A stretch of 64,000 bases of DNA from Bugulina stolonifera. Its lineage: Eukaryota; Bryozoa; Gymnolaemata; Cheilostomatida; Bugulidae. Within the stretch, counting starts at the first letter, position 1. Each line of letters starts with the position of its first letter. Positions 40,740 to 53,930 of the stretch are shown one piece after another. Under the pieces are notes generated by a model. It was not told where the DNA came from. It did no database searches and saw nothing but the letters and a program-made list of their open reading frames with translations. The stretch lies in contig OW285191.1 of assembly GCA_935421135.1 (NCBI GenBank), positions 14,635,700 through 14,699,699 on the forward strand, read 5' to 3'. A program made the translations under genes and the position numbers.

Positions 40740-41780
40740 TTATTCCATTCACTGAATGTTATGCAACACCATTGTGGTGAAAAATATCACTTTTGGGACT
40801 AACTTCTTATTTCTAACATAGTTATCTCACATCTTAGTTATCTCACATGCTTGTAAAACTAACTTGATGTTTCTAGTAATTGTGTGAGTACTGATATTTT
40901 TATTGCACTGAAAGAATTTAGAAATAAAAACGATATTTTATGCAGCAATGATATAGCCCTGTGCATTGTAAATTACAGCCGTAAGGAACTAGTTTACCAC
41001 TGAGATCTAGCCTATTGGCACTGGGGAGAAGCCAAGCAGAATCATTGCATTTTCAGCGGAAATTGACTAGTGATAACAATGAGTACCAGGCACTTGTGAA
41101 TCTATAATATAACAATGTAACACAGTTCGCTCGCTGGAAAACAGCGTATACCTATCATGCTCATCTTGTGCTTTTTTATATTGTAACTACCATGTTAATT
41201 TTATGTGGCTGTTTTGTTGCGATAACCACAGAATCATATAACAAAAAATGTAACTTTACGCTGAATTGCCATCTAAAATCTTGCTAGTGACCATAGCAAA
41301 TATAACACTATGTACCTCAATCTCTCTGTAGAAGGTATATATGTGTACGCAACACTGCATAGTGCCGACTGCACTGTATTTAACTATGCTGTATCTGTGG
41401 TTGCAATGCTAATGCACAAATTATAATATCTGTTGTATAACAAAATACAATACACTAATTGCACCATTTTCAACTAGCAAAATCCTTTCAGTTTCAGCAC
41501 AACTCTTTTTTATAATTTATTGTTTACACACAGCAGTGTATGCAGATCAAGAAAAGATTACTCCTAATAATCAACAAATAGACTTCAATGTACGGCTCGG
41601 ATATATCGTAACAATTAATTGAATATAGTTGCCTGCATTGCGACATATTATGAGGGCGATGTCACATGGAACTCACGTGATCTGTTAGAGATCATATGAC
41701 CAGGAATCAAATGAATAAAACAAGTCAATTGTAGGACTCCCAACACTTTGGTAACAGGTTCTGTACTAAGAAGAAGCAAA
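40740..41780. other. Spacer between the tandem cathepsin B genes
   Basis: Begins with the 3' UTR of copy 1 (AATAAA 40923-40928). From about 41440 it matches sequence upstream of copy 1, including AATTGCACCATTTTCAACT, GCAGATCA-GAAAAGAT and AATGTACGGCT-GGATATATC. These blocks are candidates for shared promoter elements. No other gene seen. Confidence 0.6.
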
Positions 41781-44700
41781 ATGGAAAAGATTTTTGTAGT
41801 TTTGCTGCTAGTAGCAGCTTCTCAAGCCTACAGATACTATCCAATTCATCAACCACTTTCTGATGAGTTGATAAACTTTGTCAACAAAGAGGCTGGGACT
41901 ACATGGACTGCTGGAAAGAATTTTGAGAAGCATGGAATGAGCGTTTCAGGGTTGAAAAGAATGTGTGGTGTTCTCCCTGAGCCAAATGATTTCAAACTTG
42001 CTTACAGAACCCCTCACGTTGTGAATGAAGGAGATATACCCGACGAGTTTGATGCACGAAAGCAGTGGCCCAAGTGCAAAAGTGTTAGGTGAGTGAGTGA
42101 TTGAGTAGTACAGCGAGCATACAACAATGATTATCAGGCGTATTTCATTCTAGACTAACCCTACACTACAGTGACTATGGGCATTTATAATTTACTCTCT
42201 ATCTGAATTTTTAGTGAAGTTAGTGTTTAGCATCATTTGTTTGTATCAATTATTATATGAGAAACAAATGGTACACCATAAATGATGATGACTAAATGCG
42301 TGTAGCCTAAATGTAATAGGTGGTTATATCATCTGATCTCTGACTTGATTTTGACACCTCACACATGTAATATACTTTGGCCTTGGCCTTCATTTTTTGT
42401 ATGTGGGTTAGCTCATTGTCATTATTATGCGTTGCTGATTGTTGTTCACCTGCCTGCGGTAGTATTGTGAAATCGTACATGGAAGTTTCTGTTGTTGCTG
42501 ATAGGCCTATATCATAACCACAAGTTAAATAGGCATAATGAGTTAGTCACTGGGTTTACTTAAGCAGAAGCCTACATTCAGTCTTCTTGACCTTGACATA
42601 ATTATATTTGTTCTGCAGCACCATTAGAGATCAGGGAAACTGTGGATCATGCTGGGCATTCGGAGCTGTAGAGGCTATTTCAGACAGAATCTGTATTGCC
42701 AGCAATGGAGACAAACAGCCAAGTATCTCTGCAGAGAATCTACTTACATGCTGTTGGTCTTGCGGAATGGGCTGCAATGGTAATGCACTATATTATTCTT
42801 TTTCAACCATGACTAGGCTTTATAGTTGTTATATTAACTGAGAATGTTTATATTATGTTAACAGTACACCACTCATCAGCCACCAGATCACGATTTCTGT
42901 GTTATCTTATTCAATTATAGCTAGTGTTCTAGTATTTTATAGATTGCCATAGCACTATTTATACATTCTGCCGTTCCTTTGTTATAGGTGGATACCCACA
43001 ATCTGCTTGGAACTGGTGGAAGAGACAGGGCTTGGTTACTGGTGGAGCATATGGCACCAAGATGGTGAGGCTATTTCGAATAGAATAATAAATTGTGCAT
43101 AGTTATGCGCTCGAATTTCGAATAGAATGTAAAGTTGAATATTTTATGCCAGCTTCATTGCAAGTTTGACCTAATATTTGGTGTCCTGTGTATTTCTTCC
43201 TTAATTTCCAGCTCTAATTTTTATAATATCTAACGTCAGTAACAAGTCACTTTTGTAAATGTAGTAGAGGGTCTGTTTAATCACTACCTTGCATACAACC
43301 AGGCAGGTATAACAAGCATGTCTGCGGCTGTTGGCATGATCCCTCCCCCTCTATTTAAACAAACACTGGCCTTGATTATCTTGTCACATGACAGAGTGAT
43401 TGATAACAACTACTACACTGGTTAGATAACACTCCCAATTTTGTTAGTTGTTATCTGTTTGATCACTTATCAGCAAGGCATCACCTGACTTGATTAAATA
43501 ATCACATGGTTTAACAAACATGTGACTGTAACCCCATAGTGGGGATGGGAGATCATGTATGATATTATGCTATGTTCTGGAATATAAAGTCCGTGCTTCA
43601 TTCTGAATCATGACTGTTATTAATATTGTCATGATTTATAAGTCATGTTTTCTGTTTGATCCAGTATTTTGTAAGTATGCTGGCAATGGAATGAACATTA
43701 GCTATCCTTGTATGTTATTAGGGTTGCCAGCCATATCAGATCAAGCCATGTGAGCACCACGTCAATGGTACAAGACAGCCATGCTCAGGGGAAGAGCACA
43801 CACCTAAGTGTAGCAAGAAATGTGAACCTTCATATTCTACTTCCTACTCTGTAAGTCAGAACTAGTGTTTACTTTAGTTGTGTGGTAGGAAATAAATGAC
43901 AAGTATTCATTCATGTCAACAGGCCATTGTTGTTTGCAAAAACACCATTTTAACTTAATATGCCAATGTTTCGCTTAGATAGAATTCTCGCTTATGATAT
44001 CGGTCTTGTATGTGACCATGTCATGTGACCATATCATGTGACCATATCATGTGACCATTTGGCAACGAGCAGATAATTTAACTTATAATAACCTTCCTCT
44101 AGGGAGTGTGATATAATAATTGTTTACAACTTTATGCCATTTATGTAGGTTTATTGTAATACTTTGCAGAATCAATCATAATATTGTTGTTTACTTGTGT
44201 GAATTACTGCTTGTACTTGGATCACCCTCTACAAGTAACTGTATAACCTAAGTGTTAGTCATTCACCAGTGAACTGTGAGTACATGTATTGTATTATATT
44301 TACAGGATGATAAATTCTATGGCAGCACTGCCTACTCTGTTAGCAGTGAAGTCAAACAGATACAGATGGAGATCATGACCCATGGACCAGTAGAGGGAGC
44401 CTTCACTGTGTATGCTGACTTTCCCAGCTACAAATCAGGTAGAACATAATGATAAGGTAGCCCGAGTCTAACATGTTTTGTTCTTTTTCAACAAAACAGA
44501 AAAACCATTTTTTTTAAATATGGAGTTGTCTGATCGTGTATTAATTGTACTCAAAGTGAGCAATTGGCTAATGTGGAGTTGTCGTATCTCTTTACTTTTT
44601 TTGTAAAAATGGAAATCTATGCCTGGCCTATGACCTAATGTTGCTAATTAAGGCTGTACCTTAGGGGAAGAGAAGAAACATTGCCCTTCCCAAGGAGCAA

Positions 44701-44964
44701 AATGAAATGGCCTAAAACACTGTTCCTTTAATTTCTAATAGACATGTTATATTGACTGTAGGTGTATACCAACACGTGTCTGGTGGAGAGCTTGGTGGCC
44801 ATGCTATCCGTATCTTGGGTTGGGGCACAGAGAACGGCACCCCATACTGGCTAGTTGCCAACTCATGGAACAACGACTGGGGCTCACAAGGGTACTTCAA
44901 GATCCTCAGAGGCCATGATGAGTGTGGTATTGAGGGCCAAATCGCCGCTGGATTGCCCAAGTAA
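41781..44964 (+). CDS. CTSB: Cathepsin B, canonical cysteine peptidase, six exons, 336 aa (copy 2)
   Basis: Exons 41781-42088, 42619-42779, 42988-43064, 43722-43850, 44306-44438 and 44762-44964; exon lengths and phases equal those of copy 1. It has a signal peptide [16 protein letters not shown], a propeptide, and the active-site block [11 protein letters not shown] with the catalytic Cys114 codon TGC at 42650-42652. His283, Asn303 and the occluding-loop His pair (PCEHHVNG) are present, as expected for a lysosomal endopeptidase/dipeptidyl carboxypeptidase. Differences from copy 1 concentrate in the occluding-loop exon ([20 protein letters not shown] here). The start used is the second of two in-frame ATGs; an upstream ATG at 41748 would add 11 residues ahead of the signal peptide, and copy 1 lacks it. 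An AATAAA at 45140-45145 probably ends the transcript. The pair is a recent tandem duplication. Confidence 0.96.
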
Positions 44965-46606
44965 TTGTTCCATCCTATGAATATTATGCAACACCATTGT
45001 GGTGAAAAATATCACCTTTGTGATTAACTTCTTATTTCTAACATAGTTATCTTACATGCCACTGTGCTTGTACAACTAACTTGTTGTTTCAAGTAATTGT
45101 GTGAGCACTAATGTTTTTATTGTACTGAAAAAATTCAGAAATAAATATGATATTTTATAAAGCAATGATTGCATGTGTATTGTAAATTGTAAGAAACAGT
45201 GTAGTAGTACTAACAGAGGTGTTGTAGATGCCTATAAGAAATGCTGTCATTGTTGTATGTTAGAAGTTGTCCTCTTATTCTTTAGTTAACAAAGAGCACG
45301 TAACTTCCAATTGTTATTTCAAGAAGTTGGTGCTGTGTGATATAATAGTCTGATCTTCTCGGTTATTGCTAATGCGCAGCACCAGCCTCATGAAATCAAA
45401 CTACTAGTTGAACCTATTTTATGTGGTGGACATGGTGTTGTTTATTTTTCCTTTGCTTTGGCCACTGGCCTTGTATAGACTAGTGTAGTGCTGGTATAGG
45501 AGGAAGGCTGCCCATATACATAATTCTGCAATCCCTCCTGTCAAAGAAAGCTCTCAACTTACTCTTTGTTAGTGTCATGTTTTTACACATCACTTAGTCT
45601 GGGTTCCTAGCCCTACTTTAAAATAAATATCCCCCCCCCCCCCCCGTTTGTTTGCAGTAACTGGGTGCATCATATTCACATAATTTAAACTCAGTTAAAA
45701 ATACGCTTTTGGTCTTTTCCTCTCTGCACTAATACCTGTAATTATATTCAAATTGATTAGCATCGTGGGTGCTGCTTGCTGCCACCTGCATTACAGTAAA
45801 CACAGACTTTAGAATGGCGGATTGTATATAATATTGAGGACTCCTTGGTCTGCTCACTGGGGAGAAGGCTAACTGTACCTAGGTTTGTTAGATATACTGG
45901 CTGGACATCTGACCCTCAATATTTACAGTGCTGGGGGCATTTGTACAGAAATGCCTATGTGTGTACTAGAGCTTAATTTAACACATCATTTATAAGTATT
46001 ATTTGAACAGGAAGTGAGTTAAAATGGAGAATATTTCTGGCTTCTAATGAGCATCTCATGGGATATACAGGTTGGAGAGAACAATGACACAGTCAGCAAT
46101 GAACACACGCAAGTTTGCATGCAGTTCAACTAATACACATGACTTTGTATAAAAATAGGCTTACTAAAAAGGTGACACTATTATAGTAACAACTAACTAG
46201 AATGCCAGAATAGGCTTCAGGTTAAGAAGTAACATGCCTTACTAATTAATTATACCATGTAGTAGAATAATATTTGAAATAAAATAACAAATTTGGTAGT
46301 AAAAGTCAACAGATTGAACAAAAATAGCTCACAATGCTCTGCTGGTCATCATGTTATACAGACTGAGACTCAAAGTTGTTCTCTCTTTACATTACAATCT
46401 AAACACATAGTACATGATTGTAATGTTGATCTACATTTTATGTACTCTCTCTAGACTGAATACATAATATAAGATACATACATACTGTGTGTATATAATG
46501 TATGTACATAATTTATCTGTGAATTTCTACCTTCAATTCATACATTGCGATAGCGACTTTTATAAAGCTCAACAATTTACATGTATATAAGCCTATATAA
46601 TATGGA

Positions 46607-46725
46607 GCTTATAGTAGTGTGTGGCTTATAGTAGTGTGTGGCTTATAGTAGTGTGTGGCTTATAGTAGTGTGTGGCTTATAGTAGTGTGTGGCTTATAGT
46701 AGTGTGTGGCTTATAGTAGTGTGTG
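46607..46725 (+). repeat. 17-bp minisatellite, about seven copies
   Basis: The unit GTGTGTGGCTTATAGTA is repeated head to tail with essentially no change. Intergenic. Confidence 0.95.
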
Positions 46726-47408
46726 TATAACATCTTTATTATTTTATTCAAAGCAATGTTACACTGTTACAGACCCTTGCCCATACATTGCTCTCCTTGT
46801 TTGACTATAATAAAAATATTTATTTTTAACTGACAGTATGCTAAAACATCCACATAATCCACTATACAGTACAATAGAGATAAACCAACCACTAATAGCA
46901 ACTTTATGGTTCTTACACTATTTATAAGCTTGTCTGTCTGATTTTGAACCCATGTACTACAAGCATCTAATGAATATCCCTGAGGAGATATTATATACTC
47001 TACAAGTACTGCTAACCTTAATCAAGATAGTATAATTACCATTTCTCTTCTCCAGAATAACTGATTTTGGCAGAACAAGACACGGGAATTGTATATGAAA
47101 AATATTTTTACTTTGGGCTTGCTACAGTACTTTTGAATAAATGAATGTATTTTACTGCAAGTGGGAGCTGTGCCACTAGCCAACTGACGTACACGTAAGT
47201 AGATTGAGAGGGCAGAGGAGGATAGGGCGGTGCAAAACAGCATTACCAGATGGCAGTCCTGGTCCCTGGAGGGCTGTGGCACGAAGGTCATTCGTGTAAA
47301 AATTAGCTCTAACTAAACCATGACAAATAGGTTCTGATGGCAGCTATGAAAGGTGGAGATGCGTTAGAAAGTAGAAAATTGAAGAATGTTAGTAGGATTT
47401 AGGAACTG

Positions 47409-47692
47409 AGCAACCGTGGCTTAGGGGTTAGAATGCTGAGCTTTCATGCTGAAGGTTCCAGGTTCAAATTCTGGTCATGGTGGTGTTAGGAAGAGCATCC
47501 AGCCCCAATTGCTCCATATTAAAGTCTTTGGGGTCACGCAAACCAGCATGGCTTCAAGGCAACTTCTCTATCCCTGCCAAAAAAGGCCATGTTATCTGGG
47601 CGTTTCTCACAGGAAGTTGGCCAGCACCGGCACCTGGCAGTGCGAGCTGCTAGGGGCTGGTCACGCTGAGGAGTATAAATCGGTGAGTTGTG
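47409..47692 (+). mobile_element. tRNA-derived SINE with perfect 18-bp target duplication
   Basis: The 284-bp insertion is flanked by identical copies of AGTAGGATTTAGGAACTG (47391-47408 and 47693-47710). The head is tRNA-like: CCGTGGCTTAGGGGTTAGA as A box and AGGTTCCAGGTTCAAATTC as B box. The body includes GTGTTAGGAAGAGCATCCAG, a motif recalled from SINE/RTE-type elements of several invertebrates. The intact duplication implies a recent LINE-mediated insertion. Confidence 0.92.
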
Positions 47693-48605
47693 AGTAGGAT
47701 TTAGGAACTGTTAAAACAGTCATGTCCAAGTATATCGTACTCCATTTACTAAATAAACTTACACCTATTACCCAATACAGATTTGGCAGCTGCTATGACA
47801 TACATGTACATATTAAAATTACAGGCATAGCAAGTCTATGACTGCATCATACTTGTATCAATGATAATATCACAAGACAGGGCACTCAAAAGCAAAAAAA
47901 AATAGATATTGAGATTACTATTACAGAAAAGTAATAATAAAAAATGAAATTTTGACATTATTGTTTATAGCATGTAATCACTATTTCTAAAACATCACAT
48001 AAACACACTTTTTGTTTATATCCATGCTTGATTACATGTACATGTAGGTCTACATGCATATTATATTTATGATAGTCTACATTGAGTTGCTTTTTTCTAT
48101 TTCATATACAAGCTCAATTAATTTATTGGGCTTACATAACATATAAAAATTGCAAAATCTATAAAGAAATCAGAATATAGCAAAGTGAATGAAGTATCAC
48201 AAAATTATGCAACACACATGCGATGCTTACATCTAGCTAGACCTGGCATGTCTTTGCTATTTCCGTTTCGTAAGCTGTTCTGATGTGAACATTATTCTAT
48301 CACTGAATTATACTACATTCTACCTCCAGCTGACATAGTCAAAACAACAAGTAAATAAATGCTTTTTAGGATACAGCAGGTTCCATGTTGGGTATGTGGA
48401 GAAAACTCACTATTCACTCATATCTCCACCTGTACCATAATTTCTTTCTACCATGAGTATTTATATTAGTAGCGTTTCTGTCAATTGCAACACTGTCCAG
48501 ACCAAAATTTATGTTCACTATGGTTATAGTTGTGGGATGATTTCTTATTAATAATTATTAGCAGAACTGGCATATGAAACACCTCTCTCTGTAGTTGATA
48601 CTATT

Positions 48606-49459
48606 CAGGGCTGTAGTGCCCTATACGGCCATGTGGCCTGGTCGTCTCAACTTTTGGCATTGCAAAGTCGAAATGTAGTCAATTTAAAGCTTCTTCCACT
48701 TTCCTATTCGCTGGGTTTGCAAAATATGTAAGGATATGATGATAATAAGCGTGCCAAATATTTTTATATTGGGAAATTCTAAATACTACCGTACTTAACT
48801 ACAATTATGTAACATTTTAGATATTGAATAACTGTCAGGGGAGATAAATCTAAATTTCAAGACTATTTCAATATACAGTATAAGAAGTATACACAGTCCA
48901 TGTACTGGGTGTGTTAAAAAACATAAACCTTGAAAATCTAAACAATTATATTAGTTTTCAATTGAACAAACTTTTTTGGATTCGGCTATCTGTCTGTCCT
49001 ACATTGTTGTCAATATATTTACTTAGGCATTCAATCTTATAGGGAGAAATAAGAAATATCTCTATGGTAGGAAAGAAACACATGCTTTCAGCTACTTTTT
49101 GTAGATTCGTTAGTTCTACTTCATTTCATTGCATGTTTTTCATCATTGTAAAGGAGTGAAGTATTTGTGAATGTCGTTAGAGTTGAATGATTTATGTTCA
49201 GTGATAATTGTGAACAGATACAATGTATACATGTACATGCATACATATGTATGAGGCTGGGTTATATTTAATGTTATTAGACAGGTATATTTCATAAACC
49301 TGAACTGCTTCAAATTTGCTCTATTTTTCTGAAAAACATTCTCAGGGCGTCGGCTACCGAGGTGCTGCCCCGGACCCCGCCAGGGGGCCTGGGCGGCCCC
49401 CTGGACCCCTGGCCTAATATTTTGGCCCCACCAACATTTCTTAGGGCGCTACGGCCCTG
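48606..49459. mobile_element. hAT-like miniature transposon
   Basis: Ends CAGGGCTGTAGTGCCCT and GGGCGCTACGGCCCTG are inverted repeats with two mismatches. Flanks ATACTATT (48598-48605) and AAACTATT (49460-49467) match at 7 of 8 positions. A GC-rich block near the right end (49350-49420) can fold on itself (CCAGGGGGCC / GGCCCCCTGG). The 854-bp element has no transposase frame. Confidence 0.88.
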
Positions 49460-50986
49460 AAACTATTGGTAGAGGGTGACACCCTAGTTCTTTGCTTTCT
49501 GGTTAAATTTTAATCATGTAGACCACGTATATGGGCTACACCAGGCCCACTCATATTCAAAGCAACCATTTGTGTTATTTACGGCACCTAGCAGGTCTTA
49601 TATCAAACACCCAGTGAGAAATTGGCAACAAATAAATAATTGTATATTTATATACATTGTACATACAGTTCTACTTTTGCAATACCAAAGTAAGAACTGT
49701 CATAGGCAACAAAATTAAGTGATAAGAACTGATTAGGCAACAAGATTGAGTGATAACTTTCCAAAGAGTTACATAACAATTACAGATCTCTACCAGGATA
49801 TGTTCTCTTGCAGCTAATATAAATAGATGGCAAAAATGCATTGTTTTGAAAGGTTCATTCAACTCATTCAGTTTTACACAACATAATACTACCCTTCTAG
49901 TTCTACAGTAGCATAACAGGATGTATAATGAGCAAGGAATGTAATAATAAAAGTGGGGAATTATGCAACATATAATCAATAAAGTCACAATCTAGTGAGC
50001 AACTGAAGAACAATAAAAAAAGACAAGCAAATTTTGAGGGAAACTAGACGTAATGAACAAAAATAACCAGAATGCTAGCCTAGGCTCCAGCACTCTGAAT
50101 TTGCACCTACTAGGATTGGACTATTAAATTCTTGTGGTTTTTAAACTTCAGGCCAACAAATATGATCTGTATAAACAAGTAGTGATTTTATTGATGTGCT
50201 AGAAATAACCTCAAAGTACCAGCACAAATTATCTACACCAGCCTAAAATAAACTATCTGAACTGGTATAGGATTGGTTATAGACTTGATGATAAGAATAT
50301 CTTGAGAACTTATATAGTGTGTGCCTCTAAAAGTTACCAAACAAAACATGGATTGATTAAATTGATTATGCTTTCACGGTAGCATTTAACTTCACTATCT
50401 TTTCTTTGACCTACATGTATTATATACTTGTTATATAACGTTATGTAACACATAGCTTATACTACACAATACATAAAATAAATGCATGTTTTAACACATA
50501 GTTCTAGACACATAGGCCTAATTATATACTGCTTCAAGAAGCAAGGTATTAGGCGTGGCCTTGTAACATAAAAGTTATTAACATAAAACCTAAGACTGAT
50601 GGTGTCACCTTGCCAAAATCTATTTCCGTTGTTCGGCCTCAATTTATTATACTATGGTGTCAAAATGACATAAAGTTACACTTTTTGAGTTATAAATGCC
50701 TGAGAGCCTGAAAAGTTGCCCGTGGAAACGCAATATTCCCACCTCAGGCTAGCAGCCCATTATTTGTCGTGACATGTCATGTATCAGCAAATGCAAAACA
50801 GATATATTTGTTTTATTTTATATAATTATGTTTTTATATTTAGAGCAAAAATCTCACAGCAGGTAAGCAGGAAGTACCTCCTAAATACAGAATATGAAAT
50901 AAAAAATTATAAGAATTACACGTAGGCCTTATATACATGCATGTTTATGCCAAAGTGTTATTGAGTTGCTACTTTTACATTGAAGT

Positions 50987-51729
50987 TTATTTTTTATCTA
51001 CTGGAAATAATTTGATCATCATTTTAAGTAGCTTGGTGTTTGCAAAGTATGGACATTCCATAATTTCAGCTCTAGTTTCCATCTTTGGTTCATTTCTTTC
51101 CAGACAGAAGTTGTTTGCACAGTCTAATAATATAGTTTCATTCTTGGGGCTCTACAAATTAGTATTATTGTATTAATAAGAGTACAATATTAATACTAGT
51201 GTTGCACAAGCACCTGTTCCAGAATAACAAGCACCTGTTCCTACCAAGACAGGAGATTTTGACAAATCTTTTCTACTGGTCCATAGTTTCTAACATGGCT
51301 TGGTCGAATTACAGGTTCAACCATGCATATAGTACCATCTACGAGTATCTTTTTACAAATATTTTTCGATTCTCAATTGACAATAATCCATTATAGGTAA
51401 AAAAACCGTACATAAATAGCAGTCTTGTCCTGTGTTAAAGATAAAACAAGTCTATGTTTAATTTTTAGGTAACCTCAAGACAATTGTGACAAACACAAAG
51501 AGGAATCTTGTTCTATCAAAATTGTGTACATCACTCTGCTTGCTACGCAGTATGGTATCATGGCTCAACACCATAGTAATAATATTTCAAACGATAAACT
51601 GAAACTTACATCGAAACAGAAATAGCAGGCATAGATGCAGTCAATAGCAGAGATGGCTTCTTTAGATTCATTAGTCTGTACAGCTATTAACAAAACAGCA
51701 ACTAGACACAGTAGGGTGATGGGCTTCAT
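50987..51729 (-). CDS. Small secreted six-cysteine peptide, two coding exons, 94 aa
   Basis: Coding exons 51610-51729 and 50987-51151 are separated by a 458-bp phase-0 intron (GTAAGT donor, TTTGTAG acceptor). Residues 1-18 or so are a clear signal peptide (MKPITLLCLVAVLLIAVQT). The mature part has six cysteines at 31, 35, 38, 51, 56 and 73 (CX3CX2C-X12-CX4C-X16-C) and a Lys/Met/Leu-rich tail ending in TAA at 50987-50989. A non-coding first exon is likely at about 52835-52900, ending AACAAT before GTAAGT, with a TATA box (TATATAAG, 52926-52933) some 30 bases upstream; an acceptor TTTTAG precedes the ATG by about 24 bases. I do not recognise the family. Location is probably secretory pathway or extracellular; three disulfides are possible. 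The reading frame is short, but signal peptide, splice phase and promoter layout support it together. Confidence 0.7.
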
Positions 51730-52925
51730 TCTTTCTTTCTCGGTTAGTTCTAAAATAAAAAAAAAACACTTTATTCTATAAGTCTACTCTACAACTGGAG
51801 GAGTGGACATGTCATTTGATAAACAATACAAAGATAAGTTTTTTTTTCTCCTTAAAATGAAAACTGTCTAATACAATACAATATTACACAAATATTGGAC
51901 CAGCAATTTGTTATGATTGGAAATATAATTATAATAAAGAGAACTTGAACTACAAGCTGTAACATTTTTTGAAGGTACATATTCGCAATAGAACTATTTA
52001 TAATATAATATAATTTAGCCATTCAACGAAAACCAAAAATAACTTCTTAATGTACACCATGGTTGCCAAAGCCAACAATTGAGATTGTTTACCTACGTCA
52101 TAGGTTTTTGCACAATGTTTATATACTAAAGGTTCTTCTAATGCCCTGTCAATGACCTGGTGAGCATTGACCTTTCCCACTTCCGTTCTTTTATGCTTAT
52201 CCTGTTTGTTCTAAAAAGGGTTACTTGTAGTGTATGAAGTAAATTGAATATTATCAAAGTCTTTTATTAGACCTAAAACTATAGATCTTAGCCTTCATAT
52301 ACAAGTATTATAGGCCTGTAATGCAGTCATGTACTTGTAGTTTTAAAATCTAGAGAACTTTCACAGCATGAGTTCCACCTGCTTTAAATTTTACAAAGAA
52401 CAGCATGCAGAATGGCTGAAACAACTTGCTGTTCATATGAGATATTTTTGCTGCAACGAATTTGCAGTTGATGGAGTATAACTAATTAAAGACGTACATG
52501 TACATGTATTATGAATAAAATAATTAGCAACTAGTGTTACACATGTATCCAAAGTGGAGTTCTATAAAACGTATAGGCCTGCAATATGTAGGCCTACTAC
52601 TAGTCTAGTAGGTCAATCACCAGATACAAGTTTAATATAATATTAAAATCATACTACATACTACTATGTCACCTTATGTAGGAATTATACAATTCTTATA
52701 TAATATAGTTTTGTTGTAGTTGAATAATATTAATTGACACCATATTATAACTACATCAAAACCATATTATAGAAACTATTACCACTCAAAGTCTGTCCGT
52801 TTTATAGTTTAAAAATGAAAAGTAGATACTTACATTGTTAAATGTGTGATATGGATGTGCTGAGAATTCTAGACTTACTGCTGACAGTTCTTGGAGACTA
52901 ATGATTTAGACATTCACAGCGGTTA

Positions 52926-52933
52926 CTTATATA
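52926..52933 (-). promoter_or_regulatory. TATA box of the secreted-peptide gene
   Basis: TATATAAG on the minus strand, about 30 bases upstream of the inferred first non-coding exon (about 52835-52900). Position relative to a spliced 5' UTR exon is what makes it credible in such AT-rich DNA. Confidence 0.45.
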
Positions 52934-53930
52934 CAAAATATATGGCTTGCATTCCTTGGACAGTATATATGACACAGGATGTCAATCAATACAAAATGAA
53001 TGATATAAAATAATTTTCCATCCTGATAGAACAAGTCTCCAATAGGATACCACATCTTTAATTTGATTTCATTAATGTAGCAAAATGTCAATTAAATTGC
53101 TTCATTATGAATAAATATATATGAAATATCTATAAACATTATGTAATATTAATTACTATGTGCATAAACATAGTGCCAAGTTGGACCATTAGCTCAGTAT
53201 GTTCTGACAGCTTTAGTATTTAGGGTAAAAGTATGTTGTGGTTTAATATGCTATTATTTTGACTGATGTTTCTTGAGTTGATCGAAGTGCACAAATGAAG
53301 CTTTTGAGATTGTTTTTATTTTTTGCTAGAACTAAAACAGAAGTTGCCTTGCTCCCAACACACAATCACAAACAAAGATATAAGGCTATCCAGATTGCTC
53401 CATCTCTATTTGCCTAACATTGTTTCTTCAACATCAATGACTGTAGATCAGTACAGTGAACATGAGAAGAGAGGGTCTGATGAAACAATCTTCTAATTTT
53501 ATATACATGTAATACCAGACTTTTTTTTAGAAAGGCCTAAAAAACTAAGGCATAATCCAATGTTTGTGTTAGTACATTATAATACATTATAATATCTAAC
53601 TCTATGGCTAGTGTGGACATTTCAAAGTGCTTATTGCAAATATGAATTAAGAAAATAACACAATGATACCAATGAGGTAGTAACATAGAAAAACAATTAC
53701 ATGTACTATATTATGTTCAATGTGAAAGTAGTAAAGTAGTTGTAGATGGCTAGATAATTAGGTACATTATTATCAACTGTACATGTATTTTCCACCTTTG
53801 CATGTAAACAGTGCAATTAATGTTGAGTTTTTTTCATTCTCTCTACTCTAAACAGCATCATAGTGGGTTACCAGCGTTTCCACTGATCCTTCTAGTAATA
53901 TTGGTTTCCAAGTTGGAATGGAACTACCAA

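Larger units (their letters stand above)
44965..50986. other. Six-kilobase gene-poor region
   Basis: After the copy 2 3' UTR, the stretch holds a poly-C run (about 45630-45645), a 17-bp minisatellite (46607-46725), a tRNA-derived SINE (47409-47692) and a miniature hAT-like element (48606-49459). Between these I see AT-rich single-copy-looking DNA without conserved reading frames or splice-consistent exons. A TTTATT near 50812 is a candidate polyadenylation signal for the minus-strand peptide gene at 50987. Confidence 0.5.

Noticed and set aside
49671..49988. 105-codon minus-strand frame rich in Cys, Leu and Ile
   Set aside because: No domain, no splice partners and composition typical of AT-rich non-coding DNA.
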